The position numbers were made by a program, and so were the translations under genes. 64,000 bases of DNA, from NCBI RefSeq assembly GCF_040881935.1, contig NZ_JBBECH010000072.1:1-64000 (forward strand), given 5' to 3'. The notes under the pieces were generated by a model, which saw nothing but the letters and a program-made list of their open reading frames with translations, did no database searches and was not told the DNA's origin. Shown here one piece after another: positions 25,889 to 34,976 of this stretch. Positions within the stretch are counted from its first letter, which is position 1. Each line of letters opens with the position of its first letter. This DNA is from Saccharospirillum sp040881935 (GTDB lineage Bacteria; Pseudomonadota; Gammaproteobacteria; Pseudomonadales; Natronospirillaceae).

Positions 25889-27088
25889 TTACTGGACTTC
25901 GCCCACTTCCACAAAAGCACCGTTACGCACGGTCATTTCAACAATGACACCAGGTACGTCGCCGTTGGCATCGAATTCATGCTGGCCGGTTGCACCTTCG
26001 TAGTTGATGTCCTGACCCGCCGCCAGCAAACGCTTGGCTTTGGCCCACTCACCCGGCAGGATAACTTCACCCGGTGCAGTTGCGACGCGGCGCACGTGAT
26101 CGCTCAGGCCTTCACGGCTGTCTTCACCCATGGATTCGATAGCCAGCGCAATGATAAAGGCAGCATCGTAAGACTGACCGGCAAAGGTCGCGTTCGGATC
26201 CAGTTCAACACCCTCAGCCAGTGCTGCGAATACATCAAAACCTGGCAGATCGGGGGTACCCGGCTTGGTGGCAATCATGCCTTCCAGAACGTCTCCGCCC
26301 ACGGCACGAACCAGGCCGTCACCGACCATGCCATCGCCACCAACATAGGTCACGAAGTTACCGCTTTCATTGGCCTGACGAAGGATAGTTTGACCGGACC
26401 CGTCAGCATAAGCCAGCACGACCAGGTTCTGGGAACCGGTAGACGCCAGTGAAGCGATTTCAGCACGGTAATCGGCTTTGCCGTCTTCGTGTGCTTCATT
26501 GGCCATGACCATGCCGCCTTCATTTTCGAACGCAGCGGCAAACGCATCGGCCAGACCTTTACCGTAATCGTTGTTAACGTAGGTAACGGCGGCCTCTTCA
26601 ATGCCTTTGGAGACCAGCAACCGGGCCAGAATTTCACCCTGGTAGGCATCTGACGGCGGGGTACGGAAGACTTGATCGTTATCGTTCAGCTCAGACACCG
26701 CCGGTGACGTAGAAGCCGGTGAGATCATCACAACGCTGGCAGGAACAGCAACGTTGTTAGCGGCGGCAATGGTCGGACCTGAACATAGGGCACCGACAAT
26801 GGCGGTGACGTTTTCAGAGTTGATCAACCGGTCGGCACCGTTGGTGGCAGCCGATGCGTCACCGCAGGTAGTGTCGGCACTGGGCATGACCAGAATGTCA
26901 CCGTCCAGAATACCACCTTGACCGTTCACGTGGCTGACCGCCAGGCGAGCCGCATCATAAATCGGCGGCGTCAAGCTCTCGATCCCACCGGTAAAACCGC
27001 CCAGAAACCCGATCTTGACTTCCTCGGCCTGTACCGCGCTGACCAGTGCTGCAGCGGTTGCTACGCCCAAGAGTGTTTTTTTAATCAT
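25889..27088 (-). CDS. livK: periplasmic substrate-binding protein of the Liv-type transporter
   Basis: A 399-residue exported protein, start at ATG 27088 (GAGAG upstream) giving the signal peptide MIKKTLLGVATAAALVSAVQA. The mature part is a type I periplasmic binding fold: KIGFLGGFTGG, AARLAVSHVNGQGGI, TAIVGALCSGPTIAAANNVA and FRTPPSDAYQGE. Two cysteines (TTCGDAS and ALCSGP) are placed to make the disulphide usual in LivK/AmiC-type proteins. It is encoded 2.7 kb from livGFHM on the opposite strand, separated by aspA and its LysR gene, but no second set of Liv components is seen, so it is the likely partner. Confidence 0.85.
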   Translation of the reverse strand: MIKKTLLGVATAAALVSAVQAEEVKIGFLGGFTGGIESLTPPIYDAARLAVSHVNGQGGILDGDILVMPSADTTCGDASAATNGADRLINSENVTAIVGALCSGPTIAAANNVAVPASVVMISPASTSPAVSELNDNDQVFRTPPSDAYQGEILARLLVSKGIEEAAVTYVNNDYGKGLADAFAAAFENEGGMVMANEAHEDGKADYRAEIASLASTGSQNLVVLAYADGSGQTILRQANESGNFVTYVGGDGMVGDGLVRAVGGDVLEGMIATKPGTPDLPGFDVFAALAEGVELDPNATFAGQSYDAAFIIALAIESMGEDSREGLSDHVRRVATAPGEVILPGEWAKAKRLLAAGQDINYEGATGQHEFDANGDVPGVIVEMTVRNGAFVEVGEVQ

Positions 27089-27397
27089 AGTGTTCTCTCT
27101 CGCTGTTATTATGTTTCCCGAAGGGACCACTTCATGTTGAGGAGTTTTTGTCAGAAACACAAGCCTTCAAACGGCGCATAAGCCCGCATTGTCGGCTTTA
27201 TTCACTTTCTGTTCAGACACAACCTTCAATCAGGTGATCGCGTGAGCTGTGCGCAGTGCCAGTCTTTTTCTTGTTGTTAGACAGTGTTGCATTTATACGC
27301 ACCGGCAGCTTCCCCTATTTTTCAAGCGGCAGCACCCCCGAATGTGAAAAAAGCTAACAGCCTATTTGTAAAGCCATGATTCCAGTTCAGTGATTCC

Positions 27398-28942
27398 CTA
27401 GGGGAAAAAACCATTGGTCAGAAAAAAGGCCACCCAGAAACGGACGTCCTCGTCGTTCATGATAAAGGTGTGTCCGGCCTCGGCAAGCCGAAAGCCGTCG
27501 GCTTCACTCAAGCGGGCACTGGCGACGGACACCTTGCCATCGTGATCCCCCTGAAACAATACATTGAACCAGGGGTCACTGGACCGGGTTCCGGTAATCA
27601 CCCCAACCGGGACATCGATCGGTTCGATGCGGTTCACCAGTGCATCGTCAGTGGTCGCCAGTTCCAGAGCCGCTGGCCCCATGATCCACTGAAACCAGGC
27701 ATGATCGTCCAACGCATCAATAACTTCGCTGCCATGATTAGGCGGACTCAGCATCACCACCCGGCCCTGACCGGGTAAATCGGAACGTTGTAGCCAGTAC
27801 CGGGCCAGAATACCCCCCAGTGAATGGGTCACCAAATGAACGGTGTCGTAACCCTGCCGGTTGACCTGTGCCACTGCGTTGGCCACATAGGCCGACAGTT
27901 CCTGCACCGTCTCCTGACGACTGGGGTACTCCTGATTGCAGGTGGCAAAGCCCGCTTGGCGCAAGGATTCAGCCAGCCGAGCCATAGAGCGATCGGTACG
28001 GCCCAGGCCATGCACCAGCACAACGACTTGCGAGCCCTGGCCTTCAACGGAGCACAGGTCATCCTGCTCTGGCACCATCAAGCTGGCATCAATGCGCACG
28101 TCGGCCAGGTTCACGCGCCAATCGAGGTGGGGGCCAGTGCTGCGCCCGGTAGTACCCACTTCCGCGATCAGTTGTCCTTGCTCAATCTGTTCACCAGGGC
28201 TAACCAGCAGGCGGGACAGGTGCAGGAAACTTGATGACAGGCCCATGCCATGGTTCAGCATCAGGGTGCCACCGCTGAAATATAAATCCGGTTCCGCCAG
28301 CGTCACCACCCCGGAAGCAGGGGCGTAGACCGGAGTTCCGGTTGGCACCGCAACATCGATACCCCAATGCGGTGCCGACGGGTCACCATTCAGAATACGC
28401 TGGCTGCCATAGACGCCCGAAATTCGGCCGAAAGCAGGCCAGATAAAAGGCTCTTGCCAGCCTTCACTGCTCACTCGTTGCGCGCGCGCCGCATTAACCC
28501 TCGCGGCATCAGCCACAATTCGGGCGATCTGGTCTTCCGGCGGATTGACCCGGGACGGATCGAGCCCGTCGACCCGTTGAGTTCGGTAATCACGCCCTTT
28601 TATTTCCAGTTGAAACCGTTTTTCGGGCTGGCCCGGTGAACGCATCGTGAGTGGGTATTCACCGCGCATCATCCGCTCGAAACCCAAGATGTAGCGGCCT
28701 TGAGCGTCGACCGGGACCGACTGCCCGGCAAACCGGATATGACTGTCCGACTCGGTCTGGCCCACAAAATAACCGCCGCCTTCCAAAACCCCATACCCTT
28801 CGGGCATGGCCCAGGCAGGCAGCGCTATCACCGCGAACAACCAGCAAAGACCGGCGCGCCTGCATTGCGCCTGAATACCCCGCCTGGCCAGAGAAAAGGC
28901 TTGCCAGGCGTGATGCCGGTCATTACCCAAGGGAACTGCCAT
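27398..28942 (-). CDS. fusion of M23 (LytM) peptidase and lipase-like alpha/beta hydrolase
   Basis: A 514-residue secreted protein with a signal peptide ending LPAWA at about residue 45. Residues 165-285 are an M23 domain: H192 and D196 in HWGIDV, H241 in FLHLS, and PHLDWRV at 271-277 where most M23 enzymes have HxH but this subfamily has HxD. From residue 300 a serine hydrolase begins: VVVLVHGLGRTDRSM (oxyanion region), nucleophile S374 in THSLGG, and a late histidine in AGHTF; two cysteines (DDLCS, ATCNQ) may pair. The frame is open throughout. One half could cut peptidoglycan cross-links and the other an ester or lipid, presumably in the periplasm. Start choice is uncertain because of a weak ribosome site. 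Confidence 0.8.
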   Translation of the reverse strand: MAVPLGNDRHHAWQAFSLARRGIQAQCRRAGLCWLFAVIALPAWAMPEGYGVLEGGGYFVGQTESDSHIRFAGQSVPVDAQGRYILGFERMMRGEYPLTMRSPGQPEKRFQLEIKGRDYRTQRVDGLDPSRVNPPEDQIARIVADAARVNAARAQRVSSEGWQEPFIWPAFGRISGVYGSQRILNGDPSAPHWGIDVAVPTGTPVYAPASGVVTLAEPDLYFSGGTLMLNHGMGLSSSFLHLSRLLVSPGEQIEQGQLIAEVGTTGRSTGPHLDWRVNLADVRIDASLMVPEQDDLCSVEGQGSQVVVLVHGLGRTDRSMARLAESLRQAGFATCNQEYPSRQETVQELSAYVANAVAQVNRQGYDTVHLVTHSLGGILARYWLQRSDLPGQGRVVMLSPPNHGSEVIDALDDHAWFQWIMGPAALELATTDDALVNRIEPIDVPVGVITGTRSSDPWFNVLFQGDHDGKVSVASARLSEADGFRLAEAGHTFIMNDEDVRFWVAFFLTNGFFP

Positions 28943-29103
28943 CTTATATACTCACTCTGTGGTTCACGGCTGGCTAACGTCGGGCTGCGAATACGGGCCC
29001 CGGACAACGTCAGTCTGATTTTGGCCTATCTTACACAATTACGGCCCGGTATTGGGCCGTCCGTCAAACCGGTTAAGAATTTAACGCCATAACTGCAGTT
29101 CCG

Positions 29104-29310
29104 GTGCTTGTGATTAATTCCGACAGTTCATCGCTCAAGTTTTCCCTGTTCGATATGACCCGCGAAAATGAGATCATGTTGGGGTCTGCAGACCGGCTGA
29201 ATACCCGTAACGCCGAACTGACCTCGGTGTGTTTGGGCCTGGTTCGAACTGGACAGGTTCCTCCAACGCGGGCACCTGCCCTCAGAATAAGGTACATTCA
29301 AGGGCACTGA
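29104..29310 (+). pseudogene. ackA: acetate kinase N-terminal stub
   Basis: About 40 codons from 29104 read VLVINSDSSSLKFSLFDM and then LGSADRLNTRNAELT, matching the acetate kinase N-terminus (the VLNCGSSSLKF phosphate-binding start and the GLAERLG segment). Even within it the usual CGSSS is changed to SDSSS. After about 29218 the similarity stops, and the frame ends at 29310. Intact AckA has about 400 residues. No pta gene is nearby. It is a decayed remnant just upstream of the 2-hydroxyacid dehydrogenase gene. Confidence 0.65.
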
Positions 29311-29329
29311 ATTCGACAACCGAGACCTT

Positions 29330-30304
29330 ATGAAAGCCGTATTTCTTGACGCCGCCACCTTTCCGGATGAACAGAGCTTGTCGCCACCGGCCGCTGTGAC
29401 CGACTGGCAGACCTTCGACAAAACCGCACCTGATCAACGACTGGAACGCTTGCACCAGGCTGACATCGCCATCGTTAATAAAGTGGTGATTGATGCGACG
29501 CTGCTGGCTCAGTTGCCCGATCTGAAATGCATTGGAGTCACCGCCACAGGGACCAACAATGTTGATCTCGACGTCTGTCGTGCCCGAGGCATCGCTGTCT
29601 TCAACGCCACCGGCTACGCCGTCGACGCCATTGGCGAGCATTGCATCATGGTGATGCTGGCACTGGCCCGGAACCTCAAAGCCTACCTGCAAGACACACA
29701 TGAAAAAGGCTGGAGCCAGAGCCCGTTTTTCTGTCATCGAATGGCCCCGATTCACACCTTAAGCGGCCAGCGCCTGGTCATTGTTGGCAAGGGCGACCTT
29801 GGCAATGCGGTGGCCAGCCGGGCCCAGGCATTGGGGTTGTCGGTTATCTATGCGGAACGGCCTGGTGCCGAGTCGGTCAGACCGGGTTACACCGCCTTTG
29901 AAACGGCGCTATCACTGGCCGACATTCTCAGCCTGCACTGCCCGCTGACTGCCGAGACTGAAGGCATGATCGACCGCCATACGCTAAGTCTGATGCAGCC
30001 CCACGCCCTGCTAATTAACAGTGGCCGGGGCGGCCTTGTCGTTGAGGCTGATTTGCTCGACGCCCTAACCCATGGCCAAATCGGTGCTGCAGCACTGGAT
30101 GTCGCCAGCAGCGAACCACCACCGACAGATCACATCATCTGGCGCCTTGCGGCCCTGCCCAACGTTATTGTGACGCCGCATATTGCCTGGTCATCCGGTG
30201 GGGCCATGGCGCGTCTGCTGCGCCAGCTGGAGCAAAAACTGAATCGCTGGGCCGAACAGGATCCCGATGCACTGGCAGACTCACTGACGCACGATACGCA
30301 TTAA
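29330..30304 (+). CDS. D-2-hydroxyacid dehydrogenase (glycerate/hydroxypyruvate type)
   Basis: A 324-residue NAD(P)-dependent enzyme. LKCIGVTATGTNNVDLD is the substrate-domain signature, VGKGDLGNAVA the nucleotide-binding GxGxxG, INSGRGGLV holds the catalytic arginine, and VTPHIAW the catalytic histidine. The acid of the triad falls in the DVASSEPP segment. The closest named type is glycerate dehydrogenase (HprA), which reduces hydroxypyruvate; glyoxylate or other 2-keto acids are possible. It is a single gene with a promoter presumably in or after the ackA stub. Confidence 0.85.
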   Translation: MKAVFLDAATFPDEQSLSPPAAVTDWQTFDKTAPDQRLERLHQADIAIVNKVVIDATLLAQLPDLKCIGVTATGTNNVDLDVCRARGIAVFNATGYAVDAIGEHCIMVMLALARNLKAYLQDTHEKGWSQSPFFCHRMAPIHTLSGQRLVIVGKGDLGNAVASRAQALGLSVIYAERPGAESVRPGYTAFETALSLADILSLHCPLTAETEGMIDRHTLSLMQPHALLINSGRGGLVVEADLLDALTHGQIGAAALDVASSEPPPTDHIIWRLAALPNVIVTPHIAWSSGGAMARLLRQLEQKLNRWAEQDPDALADSLTHDTH

Positions 30305-30390
30305 TCTCACAGGACATACAAATGGCCACCATTGAGCAACTTTCATGGCACTCATTTCCCCCCAGACTAAGCGATACGGGGGTTTTGGCG

Positions 30391-30396
30391 TATAAT
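30391..30396 (+). promoter_or_regulatory. -10 box TATAAT ahead of the MaoC gene
   Basis: A perfect TATAAT lies 50 bp before the ATG at 30446. No good -35 is seen at the expected distance, so the assignment is based on the -10 alone. Confidence 0.4.
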
Positions 30397-30445
30397 GGAT
30401 TTTATTCCTACTGGATCAGCCTCTCTGTGAAATGGATTCCCGGAC

Positions 30446-31120
30446 ATGAGTGTCATCGACCTGATTAAAGAAAAGAAAGAACGTCTGAGCCAGAATCAGG
30501 CGGAATTTCGGGAGCTTATCGCACCGCAATGGCGCGAATACTGGAACGAACTGTGGCAGAGCGCCCGTAATCACGAATGGGTAAACTGGGTGTTGGATCA
30601 GGATCGCAAGCCGGTCGATTCCCCGCAGGATGCTTTAACAGAGTGCGATAACCCCCGTGCCGAAGCCATGCGCCAGACACTGCTGAGCCAGTTGGGTGAT
30701 GTGGTTTATGAAGGCCAGTGGCTAACCCTGGAGCAAGACCGGATCAACGCCTTTGCCGGCGTCACCGAAGACCAGCAGTGGATTCATACCGACCCGGCCC
30801 GTGCCGAACAGGAATCTCCGTTTAGAGCCACCATTGCGCATGGCTTTTTAACCTTATCGATGATTCCCAAACTTACCGACTCGGTCGACCCGACCAAGCC
30901 GCCCTACCCCGGCGCGAAAATGGTCGTCAATCTGGGCCTGAATAAGGTGCGCTTCCCCTATCCGCTTAAGGCTGGCAGCCGGGTGCGAGCGACCAAGAAA
31001 ATCGTCGCAGTCGAAGTAGTCCGTCGCGGCTTGGAAGTCACTGAAGAAGTCACCGTCAATATTGAACACACCCGGCGCCCAGCCTGTGTGGCTGAAACCG
31101 TCATTCGCCTGGTCTATTAA
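30446..31120 (+). CDS. MaoC-like hydratase/dehydratase
   Basis: A 224-residue protein with a charged N-terminal extension of about 75 residues (IDLIKEKKERLSQNQAEF) and a C-terminal hot-dog domain. The MaoC catalytic motif is complete: FAGVTEDQQWIHTDPARA supplies Asp and His, followed by FRATIAHGFLTLSMIP. Such enzymes hydrate enoyl-CoA or related thioesters. Genes of this kind are common as single units in marine gammaproteobacteria; the substrate is not predictable. It is convergent with prmC, with palindrome copy 4 between them. Confidence 0.85.
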   Translation: MSVIDLIKEKKERLSQNQAEFRELIAPQWREYWNELWQSARNHEWVNWVLDQDRKPVDSPQDALTECDNPRAEAMRQTLLSQLGDVVYEGQWLTLEQDRINAFAGVTEDQQWIHTDPARAEQESPFRATIAHGFLTLSMIPKLTDSVDPTKPPYPGAKMVVNLGLNKVRFPYPLKAGSRVRATKKIVAVEVVRRGLEVTEEVTVNIEHTRRPACVAETVIRLVY

Positions 31121-31122
31121 CA

Positions 31123-31300
31123 CAAGTTTCGGAGTTCAAATTGGCTGCATCGCCTTGAACCCGCGCCGGATGGCAGGGCTGCTCCTGCGGGGGCGCCGTA
31201 AATACATCCATGTAGGCTTAACTTCGGCATCCATGCCTCAGATACCCCGCAAAAGCAGCCCTGCCACCCGGCGCTAATCTATTTCGAACTTCGAAACTTG
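31123..31300 (+). repeat. dispersed cloverleaf palindrome, copy 4 of 6, with an extra outer dyad
   Basis: Main arms 31163-31192 and 31245-31274 pair over 30 bp with three wobble-type mismatches. The core has the linker CGCCGTAAA, the hairpin TACATCCATGTA (31203-31214) and GGCATCCATGCC (31226-31237), both with TCCA loops; the first stem is TACA/TGTA here but TCCA/TGGA or CCCA/TGGG in other copies. A second outer inverted repeat, near-perfect over about 19 bp, flanks it: CAAGTTTC at 31123-31130 and its complement GAAACTTG at 31293-31300 form its ends. Confidence 0.88.
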
Positions 31301-31306
31301 AGTCAA

Positions 31307-32158
31307 TTAAAACGAACCAGACACAGGGTTCCACTGACCAAAGCTGACCCGATCCCGATTCCCCATATCCTGCACGGTTGCCACCGAGCCATAGCCCAAA
31401 CGTTCAAAGCAATCTCTTACCGCCGGGCCTTGGGTCCAGCCATGTTCCAGAAACAGCCAGCCGCCTGGCACCAGAGCCCGTCGCCCCTGCACAATCAGAA
31501 TACGAATATCGGCCAGGCCATCCTCGGCTGCCACCAGCGCAGACAGCGGCTCGAAGCGCACATCGCCCTGCTGCAGGTGAACGTCATTGGCGGCGATATA
31601 GGGAGGATTGGAGACCAGCAGATCCAGACTTTGGTCAGCCAGAGCTTCGCACCAGTGGCTTAAGCCTACAGTGACCGGCAAACCCAGGTGTTGCGCGTTC
31701 TCTTGTGCAAGTGCTACCGCATCCGGTTGAACATCAAAGGCACTGATGCTCCAATCCGGTCGTTCACTGGCCAATGCAAGCGCTATGGCACCGGTGCCGG
31801 TGCCCATATCCGCCACCCGCAGTGCAGTCTGGTCAAAGCGGTTCAGTATGGTCTCGACCAGCGTCTCGGTATCTGGTCTGGGAATCAGCGTACTGGCGTT
31901 TACCTTTAACGGCAGAGACCAGAATTCGCGCGTGCCGAGTATATGAGCAACTGGCTCACCGCCCAGACGCCGTTGCGTCAGATCACTAAAACGCCGTTGT
32001 TGTTCATCGGTCAGGGTCCGTTCGGGCCAGGTAAACAGCCAGGTTCGGGACTGACCGAGCACATGGGCGAGCAACAGATCCACCTCCAGCGGTTCAAGAC
32101 CCTGCTGCTGGGCCCATTGCTGGGCTTGGCGAACCTGATTCAAGAAGGGATTCGGCAT
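31307..32158 (-). CDS. prmC: peptide chain release factor N5-glutamine methyltransferase
   Basis: A 283-residue methyltransferase. An N-terminal helical domain precedes the SAM-binding VADMGTGTGAIALALA and the catalytic SNPPYIAAND, whose NPPY holds the target glutamine. RPDTETLVE between the domains is also typical. It methylates the GGQ glutamine of release factors, and the prfA gene encoding its substrate is 30 bp upstream in the same operon. Confidence 0.97.
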   Translation of the reverse strand: MPNPFLNQVRQAQQWAQQQGLEPLEVDLLLAHVLGQSRTWLFTWPERTLTDEQQRRFSDLTQRRLGGEPVAHILGTREFWSLPLKVNASTLIPRPDTETLVETILNRFDQTALRVADMGTGTGAIALALASERPDWSISAFDVQPDAVALAQENAQHLGLPVTVGLSHWCEALADQSLDLLVSNPPYIAANDVHLQQGDVRFEPLSALVAAEDGLADIRILIVQGRRALVPGGWLFLEHGWTQGPAVRDCFERLGYGSVATVQDMGNRDRVSFGQWNPVSGSF

Positions 32159-32188
32159 AGCGATGGTGTCGGTTTGGGTCGTGACACG

Positions 32189-33274
32189 TCAGGACTGCGC
32201 CATATCGGCCAGCAGCTGCGCCTGGTGTTCCTGCACCAGCGGATCAACCACCTGGTCCAGTGCGCCCTGCATGACTTCATCCAGTTTATAGAGCGTTAAA
32301 TTGATGCGGTGGTCGGTTACTCGCCCTTGTGGGAAGTTGTATGTGCGAATCCGCTCGGAGCGATCCCCGCTGCCGACCAGGCTGCGCCGGGTATCGGCCT
32401 GTTCACGGGCCGCAGCACTGGATTGTGCATCCATTATTTTGGCCGCCAGCAACGACATCGCCCGGGCCTTGTTCTTGTGCTGGGAGCGCTCATCCTGACA
32501 TTCCACCACGATGCCGGTGGGCAGGTGCGTCAGGCGAACGGCAGAATCGGTTCGGTTGACGTGCTGGCCGCCGGCACCGGAGGCGCGATACGTGTCGACG
32601 CGCAAGTCGCCTTTGTCGATCTCGACTTCGGCCAGTTCATCGGCCTCTGGCATTACCGCAACGGTGCAAGCTGAGGTGTGAATACGCCCCTGGCTTTCGG
32701 TCTCCGGAACGCGCTGAACCCGATGCGCACCGGATTCAAATTTCAGGTGCGAATAGACCTGATCGCCACTGATGCGACTGATGATTTCCTTGTAGCCACC
32801 GTGTTCGCCGTCGCTGACGGTCATAATTTCCAGCCGCCAGCCCATGCGCTCAGCATAGCGGCCGTACATTCGATGCAGATCACCAGCGAACAGGGCGGCT
32901 TCATCGCCACCGGTACCCGCCCGCACTTCCAGAAACACGTTGCGTCCGTCGTTCGGGTCTTTGGGCAATAACAGAACCTGTAATTCGTCAGTGAGGTGTT
33001 GCAAGCGCTCTTCACCGAGTCGCGCTTCATCCCGACCCATGTCGCGCATCTCGGGGTCGCTGTCGTCCATCAGCTGACGGGCATCGCGGATGTCGTTTTC
33101 GACCTCCCCATAACGGGCAAAACAACCCACCACATCCTCTAACTCTGAATATTCACGGGAATACTGACGAAAGCGGTTTTGGTCCGAGATCACCTCGGGC
33201 TGGGAAAGCAGACGCGCCAGCTCATCATATCGTTCAGACAGTTCAGTCAGTTTCTGGCGGATGGACTCTTTCAT
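32189..33274 (-). CDS. prfA: peptide chain release factor 1
   Basis: A 361-residue release factor for UAA and UAG stop codons. The GGQ loop reads ASGAGGQHVNRTDSAVRLTH, and HTSACTVAVMPEADE precedes it; the length equals E. coli RF1 (360). It lies between hemA and prmC, the standard order in gammaproteobacteria. Confidence 0.97.
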   Translation of the reverse strand: MKESIRQKLTELSERYDELARLLSQPEVISDQNRFRQYSREYSELEDVVGCFARYGEVENDIRDARQLMDDSDPEMRDMGRDEARLGEERLQHLTDELQVLLLPKDPNDGRNVFLEVRAGTGGDEAALFAGDLHRMYGRYAERMGWRLEIMTVSDGEHGGYKEIISRISGDQVYSHLKFESGAHRVQRVPETESQGRIHTSACTVAVMPEADELAEVEIDKGDLRVDTYRASGAGGQHVNRTDSAVRLTHLPTGIVVECQDERSQHKNKARAMSLLAAKIMDAQSSAAAREQADTRRSLVGSGDRSERIRTYNFPQGRVTDHRINLTLYKLDEVMQGALDQVVDPLVQEHQAQLLADMAQS

Positions 33275-33289
33275 AGACGCTTGAGTGCC

Positions 33290-34546
33290 TTATAAATCAA
33301 ACAGACGGGAAGCCCATTCACTGGCCTCCTTGTCATCACCATCACCGTGGGCTTTGCGCAAGGCCACGGTGGGTGCATGGAGTAATTTGTTGGTCAGGCC
33401 GCGTGCCAGTTGTTCCATCACCAGCTCGGCATCACCGCCCTGTTGCAAAGCACGACGGGCTTTCCCAAGTTCAACCTCTTTCAGTTGCTCGGCTTGCTGA
33501 CGCAAGGCGCGAATGGTGTCAGCCGCCTGCCGTTCTTTCAACGACTGACTGAAGGCATCGGTTGAACGGGCAATGATGTCCATCGCCTCATGCGCTGCTT
33601 CCTGGCGGCTGCGCACATTGGCTTCGATGACCGTTTTAAGATCGTCCACGGTATACAGATACACGTCGGGCAGATCACCGACTTCACTTTCTATATCACG
33701 CGGTACCGCTATATCGACCATAAACACCGGTTTATGCCGGCGCTTCTTCAGGGCGCGTTCAACCATGCCCTTGCCAATGATAGGTAACTGACTTGCGGTC
33801 GAGGAAATGACGATATCCGCACCCGGTAGCTCATCCGGAATGTCCGACAACAATACCGCCCGAGCGCCAAATTCCGCCGCCAGACTTTGCGCCCGGGCCA
33901 ATGTTCGGTTGGCCACCACCAGATCGGTCACGCCCTTGTCACGCAGATGTCGCGCCACCAAATCAATGGTCTCACCGGCTCCTATCAACAACGCCCGGCA
34001 CCGGTCGAGCCGGTCAAAAATACGGGTGCTCAGGCGCACCGCCGCGTAGGCCACGCTGACCGCGTTTTCACCAATGGCGGTATGAGTGCGGACTTCCTTG
34101 GCGACCCGAAAGCTGTGTTGAAACAAATGATGTAACTGCTGACCGACGGAGTCGTATTCCTGGGCAACGGCGAAGGCGGATTTTAACTGACCCAAAATCT
34201 GCGGCTCACCCAGAACCATGGAATCCAGCCCGGCCGCCACCCTCCCTAAATGGGAGACCGCATCAGCATCGGCATGGATGTAGAGCGCGGCGCGCAATTC
34301 GTCGGGAGAAATACGGTGCGTTTGAGCAAGCCACTGAATCAGCGCTTCAATACCGACGGCAGGCTCAGTCAGCGAACAATAAATTTCACTGCGGTTGCAG
34401 GTGGAGAGAATCACCGTCTCTTCGATGCCGGGAATCGACAACACCGAAGACAGGGAGTCGGGCATGGTTTCGGGAGCGAAACTGACTTTCTCCCGAACGT
34501 CTACTGACGCCGTGTTGTGATTGATACCGAGGGCCAGCAATGACAT
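33290..34546 (-). CDS. hemA: glutamyl-tRNA reductase
   Basis: A 418-residue enzyme, start placed at ATG 34546 so that it begins MSLLALGINHNTASVDVREK as in E. coli (also 418); an ATG 11 codons upstream is possible. The catalytic cysteine is in LSTCNRSEIY, the NADPH domain in LIGAGETIDLVARHL, and the dimerisation coiled coil at the end. It reduces glutamyl-tRNA to glutamate-1-semialdehyde, the first step of tetrapyrrole synthesis. Confidence 0.96.
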   Translation of the reverse strand: MSLLALGINHNTASVDVREKVSFAPETMPDSLSSVLSIPGIEETVILSTCNRSEIYCSLTEPAVGIEALIQWLAQTHRISPDELRAALYIHADADAVSHLGRVAAGLDSMVLGEPQILGQLKSAFAVAQEYDSVGQQLHHLFQHSFRVAKEVRTHTAIGENAVSVAYAAVRLSTRIFDRLDRCRALLIGAGETIDLVARHLRDKGVTDLVVANRTLARAQSLAAEFGARAVLLSDIPDELPGADIVISSTASQLPIIGKGMVERALKKRRHKPVFMVDIAVPRDIESEVGDLPDVYLYTVDDLKTVIEANVRSRQEAAHEAMDIIARSTDAFSQSLKERQAADTIRALRQQAEQLKEVELGKARRALQQGGDAELVMEQLARGLTNKLLHAPTVALRKAHGDGDDKEASEWASRLFDL

Positions 34547-34976
34547 GTTTGGACGGGGCCTGCTCACTTCGTTGATCAAACGCGTAGTCTACCGATTTTC
34601 GGGTCTGGAGGCGACTGTGATAACACCTTGCGTCCCAGCCGGGAAAGGTCTGCCAGCAGGCATCTTTACACGGATTTACGCTTCGCTTGCTGTACCCGGA
34701 AGTCACCCACAGGTCACTCTAACCGGGAACTCGACAGCAGTATGAGGCCGAACGTGTCACAAACAATGCAGGTCAGGCTATACTCATGATTGCCCCTGGC
34801 TATCCGATACTGAGCTGAACCACATCCCAGTGCGTAAACCCTCGCAACGTCGGTAACTGCAACGAAATTGAATCAACCAGTGCAGCAAAGAAAGGGACCC
34901 CCCGGCACAATCGATCCGGATTACCCTTTTTTGCGCAGGACGCAACCCTCACAATCAGACGGCGAAGCCAAGACAC
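34547..34976. other. divergent intergenic region hemA / TPR lipoprotein
   Basis: About 430 bp without a convincing gene. TATACT at 34779-34784 with GTCACA 17 bp upstream (34756-34761) is a plausible promoter toward the TPR lipoprotein gene. Otherwise I see nothing specific. Confidence 0.35.

Noticed and set aside
27089..27397. Sigma-54 promoter for livK (a TGGCAC on the minus strand)
   Set aside because: The matching TTGC at the -12 position is absent, so the element is incomplete.
29041..29060. Hairpin ACGGCCCG/TGGGCCGT upstream of the ackA stub
   Set aside because: It is a short GC hairpin without a T-tract and with no gene end at a suitable distance; I would not call it a terminator.
33290..34579. 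hemA start at 34579
   Set aside because: The extra 11 residues are not in the family; starting at 34546 gives the standard N-terminus and exactly the E. coli length.
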